Shown piece after piece: positions 44,901-52,270 of a stretch of 64,000 nt of DNA (the first letter of the stretch is position 1; every line of letters begins with the position of its first letter). Below the pieces are notes generated by a model. That model was not told where the DNA came from and did no database searches. It was given only the letters and a program-made list of their open reading frames with translations. Made by a program: the position numbers and the translations under genes. The DNA comes from Thalassolituus oleivorans MIL-1 (GTDB lineage: Bacteria; Pseudomonadota; Gammaproteobacteria; Pseudomonadales; Oceanobacteraceae): NCBI RefSeq assembly GCF_000355675.1, contig NC_020888.1, forward strand, positions 3,802,001 through 3,866,000, in the 5' to 3' direction.

Positions 44901-45702
44901 GCAATACGCCGAGCGAATTGGGGATGCCGGTTTCTGGAAATAGGTTGGTAATGTTACGACCACCGCGTTCGAATACGCGGAAAATATCGCCGGGTTTGAC
45001 CGTTTCCCAAGCGGGCAGTGGATACAAGGTATCAATCACACCTTGCTCTGTCATCGCCGCGTCCGGTTTAATCGGCCCTTGAATCGCAGCCGCTTTGCCA
45101 TCGCGGGTGTAAGCCTCGCCTAAGATATAATTTTTGAACGGTAAAATACCATTATTGTAAGACGCACCACCCCACAGCATAGCGCCGGTGGCATGTAGGC
45201 TGCGTTTAGAGGCTTCAATTTCTTTTTGGTGACAGCTACCGCAAGCATCTTCGACGATGCGGTAATCCGACGGGTTCATAAAGCGAATAAATTCAGGGCT
45301 TTCTTTGTTCAGCAAGGTATAACTAATTTCAGGGTTCGCACTGCTTGGATATAACCACGCATCGGGCAGCGTCGGTAATACGTGTGCTTGCTCCATCTTG
45401 GCAAAGTAGCCGTCTGTTTTTCGCGTCATACCCGCTTCGATTTTCACACTGGCATTACCACCATGACAATCCGTACAGCCAAGAACAACCGCTGAATTAC
45501 TGTGCATGTTTTTGCTATCAGTTTCGGTATGACAACTCATACAACCGGCACTTTTTTCATCGGCCACATCCTGGGTTTGGAATGCAGGAGCAGGCGGATA
45601 GAAATCATAGTCACGCTCGACTTTATGTGCCTTTTCAGACGCATATGCGGTAGCTGCGATCAACGCACTGAGCAGTAGTAAGTAATGAATAAATCGTTTC
45701 AT
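41941..45702 (-). CDS. Decaheme cytochrome c with C-terminal LVIVD beta-propeller
   Basis: The largest gene in the window, 1253 residues. A signal peptide ends near residue 21 (ATAYA). Ten CxxCH motifs run from C54 (CMSCH) to about 775 (CQDCH): CMSCH, CTDCH, CGSCH, CASCH, CMICH, CVDCH, CQDCH, CYSCH, CGGCH, CQDCH. From about 800 to 1180 come LVIVD-type repeats (AYVAAGKDGLVILDIEQADQ, YLYVTTAEGVQVVDVTDVKN, YVADGVGGLKVLQLTS), which form a beta-propeller found in surface and periplasmic proteins. No lipobox, so anchoring must be through partners. Likely the terminal or outer electron-transfer protein, working with the barrel gene upstream. A 46-base gap separates it from the barrel gene. Partner and electron acceptor unknown. 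Confidence 0.88.
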   Translation of the reverse strand: MKRFIHYLLLLSALIAATAYASEKAHKVERDYDFYPPAPAFQTQDVADEKSAGCMSCHTETDSKNMHSNSAVVLGCTDCHGGNASVKIEAGMTRKTDGYFAKMEQAHVLPTLPDAWLYPSSANPEISYTLLNKESPEFIRFMNPSDYRIVEDACGSCHQKEIEASKRSLHATGAMLWGGASYNNGILPFKNYILGEAYTRDGKAAAIQGPIKPDAAMTEQGVIDTLYPLPAWETVKPGDIFRVFERGGRNITNLFPETGIPNSLGVLQRLEEPGRPDFRQSNRGPGTGQRISVPLINITKTRLNDPLLWFMGTNDQPGDYRNSGCASCHVVYANDRDPRHSGFYAQHGHEGKSISKDPTISKTESGHPLQHTFSNAIPTSQCMICHMHQPNMFMNTYLGYTMWDYESDAPSMWPEKQKYPTEEEKHNVYEHNPEGAAARGKWGDREFLKNVSDLNPELKDTQFADYHGHGWNFRAIFKRDRKGNLLDAEGEKVSDEDPEKFDKAVHMSSVHLDVGMHCVDCHFSQDGHGNGHLQGEVALAVEIDCQDCHGNADSYPNLTTSGPAKLENGRDLTLLRTPDGRKRFEWINGKLFQRASLDPNKEWELSLVKDSVTLGNAHYNEKAARAKLMSKDTDNLSWGEFVPTNNRAHQDSEMECYSCHTSWTTSCGGCHLPIQANQKTERHHYEGGESRNYATYNPQVARDQIFMLGRRGDRKGGKIAPVRSTSALVLSSTNSNRENTYIQQPPISSSGYSSQAMNPHFPHTVRKTETKDCQDCHVSDSNDNNAIMSQLLMFGTNYINFVGKYAWVGSENAVNAVDVTEWEEPQAVRGSYLQKYAYPDFYQAHLDKGGELTAHTHSAGEVGCLQMRGEYLFVAEGKEGFSVYDIASIDNKGVSQRIITAPFSPLGHDAHIDSKDASCMTMPSMTQPIAYERNDSELMRVTNKETPMHPIHKYAFITDREEGLILVDINTFADGEPRNNQLERALTWNPGGVLKGANHITMGGYYAYISTPIGVLVVNLNEPLKPKLESIISVKDARATALQFRYLYVTTAEGVQVVDVTDVKNPHLLPTKIELADAQRIYLARTYAYVAAGKDGLVILDIEQADQPKVYQTFNADGELKDARDVIVATTNASLFAYVADGVGGLKVLQLTSPEIQPKFYGFSPEPNPHLIAHYQTSKPALSLSRGLARDRGVDETGEQISVFGRLGSRPLNLEEMKRLYLNPNGKPWTVPVDSSTLKRSDSYVKGDRHSND

Positions 45703-45748
45703 TGGTTAAGCATTCCGGTGTCAGTGCGAGTGAATCTAAACATAAGCA

Positions 45749-47590
45749 TTAATAAGAGAGCGTCAGGTTTAACAGCAAGGAATGCGGATCTTCATCGGGG
45801 AATAAGTCTTTATATCCCTGACCGGCAAACAGCTTGGCGTAGGACGCCCGCGCAACAATGTTTTGACTCATAAATGGGCGATAAATAATGGCGACGGAGA
45901 CATCGTCGCCAATGTGCGTATCGATATCGCCTTGATTACGTGCCACTTCAATAACGGTGGTGTCGTCAAACCATAAGCGGTTGACGTTAAACGACACGCG
46001 CAGCTCTGGTAGCAGATCCCAATCAGCTCCGGCCCCCAGCAAACGAATACCGGGGTTGGTGAAGTTTGACTGGCCTTGTTCTTTTGAGGTGCGTAATGAA
46101 TTGAGTAAGCCATTGCGACTGCTAATTGCCACTTTACCACCGGCAATTAACGGCACGCCTTGGCGCATCCAATAACTAGTATCCGCTCCAGCAAATTGTG
46201 GATTTTCAAAGATGGCGTCGAAGCCTTCGGCCACATCATCATACGGATCACTATCACCACTACCGTACATTACCGACAAGCGATAACGCGCCCAACTATA
46301 ATCACGGGATAATTCAGCGGCAAAAAACTGTGCATTAATATCGGCATCGCGCTGACTAAAGACATCGTTTCTTATTGTGCCGATCGCCTGATACGCCGAC
46401 ACCGTCAAGTTCAAGCGGCCAATATGACCATCACCGTTATAGCCAAAATAAGTAACTTCGTAGCTTTTCGGGCGCTCGCCACCTAAAGAAGCCGGGCGTT
46501 GAATAAAGCCGTTTTCATCGTAACGATTATTATCTTCTTCGCCATTGCGGTTATGAATAATCGTCGCTTGGCTAAAGAATCCTAACACTGGCATATCTTG
46601 CCAGTAGAGGTTTGCAACAAAAATATCGTCATCGCGCAGGGTACGTCGAACGTCATTTAAGCCACTGTTAATATCTTTTTCTAACCGGCGAAACCAAGCC
46701 AAGTTGTATTGAAAGATATTGTTGCTGCGGTTGCCAAACAAGCGCACACCGAACGGGCTGTCTTGAAATAAGAAACCCCGAAAATCTGAGTTAAACGGCT
46801 GAATACCGACGCGTAAACTATCGAAGTCAAAATTATCACTGACGTTACGCAAGTGCTTATCGACAAACAGACCTTGAATACCAATAAAGTCTTCATAGCG
46901 CGTCGTGTTATCGGCAGGATCAACATTGACGCCTAAAATCTCATCGAGATAAGTAGCGTTGTAGTTAATAACTGGAATAAAACGGAATTCATAATCGGGT
47001 GGACGAAAGGTGGTATCACCCTTGTAATAGACAAATTCAAATAATAAATTTTCGATCAAGGCTTGCTGATAACTGGAGCCGAAGACGCCTAAATCGCCGC
47101 TGTTGCGTGTACTCTGCAAACCCACCGGCGTAGGTACGCGACGGTTTTCGTAGAAAGTATCAGAAACAATCGAGATATTAAAAAACCAATCGTCATACAA
47201 AGGCCGGTCAGCTTTTAATACATTACGATTATACGGATCAAGTAAGTTCTCTTCGTAGCCTACCAGTTCCACAATACGCCAGCGGTCATCAAAACCTATG
47301 ATTTTATTTTCATAATCAAGTAATACAGGGCGCGGGGTTGGCGAGCTTTTTTCCGGTAACGCTTTTACATTTTCCGGATCTTTTTCTAGCGCAATACAAT
47401 CGCTGTTAGCGATTCCCGGTAGACGACGCTGACTATTCGCATCGGGGCCACAAATAACGTCTGCCCCAGATGCTTCTGCATTAGAAACGTCGGCTTGTGC
47501 GCTTAACGGTAAAAACGCACTCATGGAGAACACCAACAGGCTCGTTTTTAACAAGTTAAAGCACGATGGCGAGAAAATAATATGTTTCAT
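45749..47590 (-). CDS. Outer-membrane beta-barrel protein of the cytochrome operon
   Basis: 613 residues from the ATG at 47590, which has AGGGGAAG five bases upstream and follows the preceding stop by one base. A signal peptide ends at SAQA-DVS. The rest shows barrel-like strands with aromatic residues and ends with SLLLNLTLSY, the hallmark of an outer-membrane protein recognised by BamA. I see no MtrB motif and no heme motif; some segments (GLFVDKHLRNVSDNFDFDSL, GIQPFNSDFRGFLF) recall porin families for alginate or aromatic substrates. Placed between two large cytochrome genes, it may be a sheath for a transmembrane electron conduit. This role is inference. Confidence 0.75.
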   Translation of the reverse strand: MKHIIFSPSCFNLLKTSLLVFSMSAFLPLSAQADVSNAEASGADVICGPDANSQRRLPGIANSDCIALEKDPENVKALPEKSSPTPRPVLLDYENKIIGFDDRWRIVELVGYEENLLDPYNRNVLKADRPLYDDWFFNISIVSDTFYENRRVPTPVGLQSTRNSGDLGVFGSSYQQALIENLLFEFVYYKGDTTFRPPDYEFRFIPVINYNATYLDEILGVNVDPADNTTRYEDFIGIQGLFVDKHLRNVSDNFDFDSLRVGIQPFNSDFRGFLFQDSPFGVRLFGNRSNNIFQYNLAWFRRLEKDINSGLNDVRRTLRDDDIFVANLYWQDMPVLGFFSQATIIHNRNGEEDNNRYDENGFIQRPASLGGERPKSYEVTYFGYNGDGHIGRLNLTVSAYQAIGTIRNDVFSQRDADINAQFFAAELSRDYSWARYRLSVMYGSGDSDPYDDVAEGFDAIFENPQFAGADTSYWMRQGVPLIAGGKVAISSRNGLLNSLRTSKEQGQSNFTNPGIRLLGAGADWDLLPELRVSFNVNRLWFDDTTVIEVARNQGDIDTHIGDDVSVAIIYRPFMSQNIVARASYAKLFAGQGYKDLFPDEDPHSLLLNLTLSY

Positions 47591-47591
47591 A

Positions 47592-49661
47592 TCACTTCCC
47601 CTGACACACATTCTGGCTATCAGAATTTAAGAATGGCGCTTGCGGGCACTGAATAAAACGCAGGTGTTCGCCTTTAGGTTTCAGGTTATCGGCACGAATC
47701 GCGCTGGGGGCATTATTAATTGAGCCATTCAACGCTTGCGACGCATTGTGCAAACCTAAAAAGGCGATCATGTCATCTTGATCGACACCGTCACCAGATA
47801 CACCAATACCACCCACCAGCACATCGCCACGATAAATCGGCACACTGCCGGGGAAAATCTGAATACCATTCGCTAGGCGATTACTGCTAGCCGTTTCGAC
47901 CACGCTGTTTAAATCGCTAATATCTAAACCGACACAGGTTTGACCGACTTCAGGGGTTCCGGCCAGCACATGAAATAAATGCTGCACTATGCCGTTCATC
48001 ACTAAATCGAGCTGTAAGCCCGTTGAAAACGGACTCCACTCGCCACTTGGCTTACTCAATGGGCCGTTAGGATTTGATTCAATACCATCGGGATAAAATG
48101 GGCGCGATAAATTACCACCGGCGCGATCCGAGAAGGCAGTGCCATCCGCCAACGCATTACTATTTGCAGTAAAGGTGCGTAAATCGGTTAAGTAATCGCC
48201 GATATTTATTTGGCGATCTGCAGTTAAGTCAGAATTAAAATACTGCGTCTTCGCAAGGCCAGCATCACCTAAAAAATCGGCTGCATCTGGCGACGAAAAG
48301 AAGGCCGCTGTACGCGCTTTTTGCAACGAGACTTCAATACCAAATACCGGCGCATCACGGGTTTGTGCCATGGCCAACACATTGCCCTGAGTATCGACCA
48401 CGCTTACCGTCACTCGTGCTTGCGTGCTTAATGGCTGCCGAATTTGCGCACGCGCACTATTGGCAACGGCCAATGCTTCGGTCATGACGGTTTGTACTTC
48501 ATTAGCTGACAAGACCGCAGTGCCCGGCTCAGCCACAGCAGTACCAGCAATCGGTGGATAGCGGTTAGTATTTGCGCCATCAACAAACACAAAAGCATCT
48601 TGCCCGGCATAAAGCCCAGCATCGGCACGAATGCCGGAGTCCGCTTGGCCAAACACGGTACCAGCACGAATTGCCGCAGTGGTGATGTAACCCGTCACGC
48701 TAATCAGATCACCATCAGCGGCGGTTAATGCCGCATACGTATTGGAACCATCGGGCGCTGACTCCAAATCGATATTATCGACATCGGCAAAGCGTAACGT
48801 CTTACCATCAACCGTAATGCGATCCGCACGACGATTGAGCGGTGGCTGGTAACCAAACGACGCCGCCAAAGCAATCAGTTCGTCTTGATCGCTATCGACA
48901 TCCAATAGGTTTTTATCAAGGCTGTAGCGGCCGTCACTGATCACACCAACGCCGCCAACCGCGACCCCGTCTTTATAGAGCGGAAAACCACCAGGGTCAG
49001 CAGACAAGCCGAGCGGCGAACGATGCGGCCCAGGGCCAGTGACGCCCGTACCTAAATCGCGTTGGGAGAAATCGGAGCAGGCGAGCTGGCTAAACTGCAC
49101 ACCAAACAAAGGACCGCCCGGTTGATTGCGTTCGCCCGGGTTGAAATGATCCTGAATAATTTGTCCTGCCGTGCGCGTACTAAAGCCATTACCTTCGGTG
49201 GCTAAATAGGCGCCAGTCACCGCTTTTGCGATAGCCGCGAGGGCATCAGCACCATCAGGTAAAATAAGCTGCTCTAGGCCGCCATCAATTGCAGTTTCTG
49301 TGTCGGCTGTCGTGCTAATTTTTAACTGTTTGTCAGCGTCTGTCATACGATAGACACCGAGCACATTGCCTACACGGTCGACTACCGCAATGGTAGCCTT
49401 AGCGTTGCGCGCCTTGGCTTCATTCACCGCTTGGGCAATGACCGTTTCAACATCGGCAATACTTAAACTATTGAGCTTGTCGGCTTGGCAATTGCCCGCA
49501 CAAGAAACATCGCCAGCGCCAATACCACTAGAATCCGCACTCTTACCACCACCGCACGACACTATGCCAAGCGCAACACAGGATACTGCGCCAGTCAGTG
49601 CAAGCTGTTGCACTAACCGGATTAGTGGCTTGGATTTAAAACGCAAACTTTGCTCAGTCAT
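47592..49661 (-). CDS. Lipoprotein with two GlcG/HbpS (DUF336) domains
   Basis: 689 residues. The signal ends in the lipobox GIVSC (C36), followed by a Gly/Ser linker. Two GlcG/HbpS-type domains are visible: one from LSIADVETVIAQAVNEAKAR with TIAVVDRVGNVLGVYRM, and one from LSANEVQTVMTEALAVANSA with TVSVVDTQGNVLAMAQTRD. Between and after them are long loops with Gly/Asp-rich repeats (GGVGVISDGRY, GGIGVSGDGVD). HbpS-type domains bind heme or sense redox and iron in some bacteria, so a heme-holding or sensing role in this cytochrome operon is plausible. Its ATG overlaps the decaheme FHA gene stop by eight bases. Confidence 0.82.
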   Translation of the reverse strand: MTEQSLRFKSKPLIRLVQQLALTGAVSCVALGIVSCGGGKSADSSGIGAGDVSCAGNCQADKLNSLSIADVETVIAQAVNEAKARNAKATIAVVDRVGNVLGVYRMTDADKQLKISTTADTETAIDGGLEQLILPDGADALAAIAKAVTGAYLATEGNGFSTRTAGQIIQDHFNPGERNQPGGPLFGVQFSQLACSDFSQRDLGTGVTGPGPHRSPLGLSADPGGFPLYKDGVAVGGVGVISDGRYSLDKNLLDVDSDQDELIALAASFGYQPPLNRRADRITVDGKTLRFADVDNIDLESAPDGSNTYAALTAADGDLISVTGYITTAAIRAGTVFGQADSGIRADAGLYAGQDAFVFVDGANTNRYPPIAGTAVAEPGTAVLSANEVQTVMTEALAVANSARAQIRQPLSTQARVTVSVVDTQGNVLAMAQTRDAPVFGIEVSLQKARTAAFFSSPDAADFLGDAGLAKTQYFNSDLTADRQINIGDYLTDLRTFTANSNALADGTAFSDRAGGNLSRPFYPDGIESNPNGPLSKPSGEWSPFSTGLQLDLVMNGIVQHLFHVLAGTPEVGQTCVGLDISDLNSVVETASSNRLANGIQIFPGSVPIYRGDVLVGGIGVSGDGVDQDDMIAFLGLHNASQALNGSINNAPSAIRADNLKPKGEHLRFIQCPQAPFLNSDSQNVCQGK

Positions 49662-51381
49662 GGAGCCGCCCTAGATATGCATCAAGCATCATCGGCTTAC
49701 CGGGAATGTGGAAGCTATGGCAATCAATACAGCTACTGGATACTTGTTTTTTAGTCACTGCTTCACGGGCATCGGTATGGCACTGTACGCACTTACCAAT
49801 ACCGGGAATCAGCACATCGGCACTTGCCGATGACACATCTGCCTTATGGCAGGTGATACACATCGCTGTTTCGCTTTTTTCATCACCGACCATATGCACG
49901 GTATGATCGAAACGCGCGTTATACCAGTTGTCTTGTAATTGAATCGGCTCTACATGCCAACGGTCAGCGAGCGGTTTACTCTCGTCTTTGGTGATCATAT
50001 GGCAGACAGCACAGCCGGTGCGCTCGAACTGAGTTTCAGCCTCTAGCAGCGCAGCCTTGCGCGCGCAGTCAATCGCGTTACCTTTGCAGGAATCACGATC
50101 CACTGCCGACATAGATGCGATAGTCGGCAAGCGGCGACTATCTTGCTCACGCTCCGCACGTAACGCTGGATCTGCGTATTGCAGTGCAAAATATTCGGTC
50201 AATTGCTGTAATACCAGCTCCGGCTCGCCATGATGCAATTCACGTCCCTTAGCTTGAATATCAAATTCCAAGGCATGACATGAGCGGCAAGATCTATCCA
50301 TAGTAATCGGGACAAAGTGCTCGCCATTTTTATCTAACGAGTGGCAGTCGGAACATTCCAACGCATTACCATCATCGCGCTGAACTTTATCGCCACCTAA
50401 ATGCAAATCGTGTGGAAATTTAAGGTTAGAGCTTTCTGCCAGCATTTCAGAAGTGCCGTGAGTGATGTTCTGCCAATCGACTCCAGTGGCTGTATTTTGC
50501 GGCGTTAAGTACTGCAACTTGAACTCTGGGTGACCCTTAGCAGAGAAGCCAAGTACCGGTGGTAGCGATTTTTTGTTGTCCGCCCAATCCATTACATCGG
50601 CATGACAATCGGTGCAGAAAGCATTGTCGGTATGGACCAGCGTAGAAGGCTCGTTATGCTCTTTATGGCAGCTCAAACACTTACGCGGATCTTCTCCCAC
50701 TTGCATATGAATATCGTTATTGCCGTGTGCCGGTAATTCTTGGTGACAGGTTAAACAAACCGAATCGCGCACCGATACAAAGGGGCTTTCGTGGCAAACC
50801 TTACACTCGTTAGCAATACCTGGAATATTGTGCGCCGAGGCTAAATCTCCCGATGTCCAAATGGTGTCCGAGGGCAAACCGTATTCTTCAAATACCAGTT
50901 TCGCTTTTGAATCAAACGACGACAGCATTGGTAAAACCAAACTCACCAAAAGACCAACCGCTAAAAGGCCATAGCTCCACAGTCGTTTACGCGACTTAGT
51001 AGAGCGAGCAGAAATATTATCCGGCGTTGTCGCCGTTGGAATTTTACTGACATCGTCGTATTGCAGGATGCGCACTTTAGCGGTGATCGCGCTATCGCCA
51101 GACGCCATAATAGAAACTTTATGACTGTCGATATAAAAGCTATTCCCGACCGATAATTTCGCTTTGCGCACAGTCTCGTCGTTCATCACGACCGAGGTAT
51201 TCATCGGACACTCTAAACGCAAACCGTCGCCATCAGCGATTATACGCACGTGATGCTCGGCCACACCTGGGCCAAACAATTGCACATCACTATGAGGCGA
51301 ACGACCTATGCTAAGGACTTTACCGTCCCACTCACGAACAATGGCTTCTTCACCGGTACTGACTTCTAAAACGAGTTTCAT
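49654..51381 (-). CDS. FHA domain - membrane helix - decaheme cytochrome c fusion
   Basis: 575 residues. An N-terminal FHA domain (about 5-95: LSIGRSPHSDVQLFGPG, VAEHHVRI, MNDETVRKAKL) precedes a linker and one membrane helix (about 136-152, SYGLLAVGLLVSLVLPML), after which ten CxxCH motifs follow: CKVCH, CLTCH, CLSCH, CTDCH, CSDCH, CRSCH, CAVCH, CITCH, CVQCH, CIDCH. By topology the FHA domain is cytosolic and the hemes are periplasmic. The FHA keeps GR and the histidine; the Ser of SxxH is not conserved. I know of no characterised protein of this design. It starts six bases after the membrane cytochrome gene. Confidence 0.88.
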   Translation of the reverse strand: MKLVLEVSTGEEAIVREWDGKVLSIGRSPHSDVQLFGPGVAEHHVRIIADGDGLRLECPMNTSVVMNDETVRKAKLSVGNSFYIDSHKVSIMASGDSAITAKVRILQYDDVSKIPTATTPDNISARSTKSRKRLWSYGLLAVGLLVSLVLPMLSSFDSKAKLVFEEYGLPSDTIWTSGDLASAHNIPGIANECKVCHESPFVSVRDSVCLTCHQELPAHGNNDIHMQVGEDPRKCLSCHKEHNEPSTLVHTDNAFCTDCHADVMDWADNKKSLPPVLGFSAKGHPEFKLQYLTPQNTATGVDWQNITHGTSEMLAESSNLKFPHDLHLGGDKVQRDDGNALECSDCHSLDKNGEHFVPITMDRSCRSCHALEFDIQAKGRELHHGEPELVLQQLTEYFALQYADPALRAEREQDSRRLPTIASMSAVDRDSCKGNAIDCARKAALLEAETQFERTGCAVCHMITKDESKPLADRWHVEPIQLQDNWYNARFDHTVHMVGDEKSETAMCITCHKADVSSASADVLIPGIGKCVQCHTDAREAVTKKQVSSSCIDCHSFHIPGKPMMLDAYLGRLHD

Positions 51382-51387
51382 TGGCTA

Positions 51388-52269
51388 TTACCAGTAAAAA
51401 AACACACTAATAATATGTGCGGTTAACACTCCCAATAGCGCAATGCTGAAGGGGATATGAACGACCAACCAGACATGCAGCAGAGTCTGCCAGTGCATGT
51501 CGAGGCGTAAACTATTCAGCAAGGTTTTACGCTGACTGAGTACATCCAATAAGGCTTGTAACTTCTCGTGCTGCTCGACACTGTGCTTTGGTTTAGGCAA
51601 CTCATGGGCAATATAAGAAAGCAGTGCTTTTTGATCGCGGTTATCAACCAAATTTAATGGCGCAGTCGCATCTAACGACACGCGCGACGAATCCTTAGCG
51701 CGAATTTGCGCTAAGGTGCCGCCACCTAATGTGGTGTGCTTTATCGCCGAGCCGACGGCATTTTGAATTTCAATGGGCAGGTCAGCGGCAATGATCACAG
51801 CTTCCTGATTAAAGCTATCGAACTGACGCAGCATATTTTCACGCGATAGATTTTTACGGTTACTTTCCATCGCGCTTGGCAGCATTAAATACAGCCATAA
51901 ACCGTACATACCACTGACGATGACGATGACCATCAGTACGTATGCGAGCGTATGAATATTCCAACCAAACTGATAACCGCAATGTAGAGTGCCAATTAGC
52001 AGAAGCACTAAGCCCAAATACACGTGAGCCGACGTCCAGCCTTGCACTGTGCCTAACGATGAGCGATAGCTACGCTTACGAATACCGAGCAAGGTTAGCC
52101 AAACAATAATCAGCGCACCCAGCGTACCTAAGGTATATCCCTGCCACGTACCGCCATTGGCAGGGTTTTCTGACGTCATGTAAATGCCGCTACAGACAAT
52201 CCCCAACCCTAAAGCGATTTTGCCGTACATGGAGTTGTTAAATAACAGAATGTTCTTATTCAGCGCCAC
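51388..52269 (-). CDS. Membrane protein, probable b-type cytochrome
   Basis: 293 residues from a GTG start one base after the stop of the flavoprotein gene. Five membrane helices: about 16-32, 46-62, 82-98, 105-128 and 263-290, with a cytosolic or periplasmic domain of about 130 residues between the fourth and fifth. Histidines sit within or at the ends of the helices (H82, H96, H106, H265, H271, H285), in positions suitable for two b hemes as in ferric-reductase or DUF4405-type proteins. It is the natural link between the cytosolic oxidoreductase and the periplasmic cytochromes. Heme binding is inferred, not shown. Confidence 0.7.
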   Translation of the reverse strand: MALNKNILLFNNSMYGKIALGLGIVCSGIYMTSENPANGGTWQGYTLGTLGALIIVWLTLLGIRKRSYRSSLGTVQGWTSAHVYLGLVLLLIGTLHCGYQFGWNIHTLAYVLMVIVIVSGMYGLWLYLMLPSAMESNRKNLSRENMLRQFDSFNQEAVIIAADLPIEIQNAVGSAIKHTTLGGGTLAQIRAKDSSRVSLDATAPLNLVDNRDQKALLSYIAHELPKPKHSVEQHEKLQALLDVLSQRKTLLNSLRLDMHWQTLLHVWLVVHIPFSIALLGVLTAHIISVFFYW

Positions 52270-52270
52270 G

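Noticed and set aside
42706-45653. Plus-strand frames opposite the decaheme genes
   Set aside because: All are shorter than 110 residues, antisense to an intact large gene and lack ribosome sites or domain signs.
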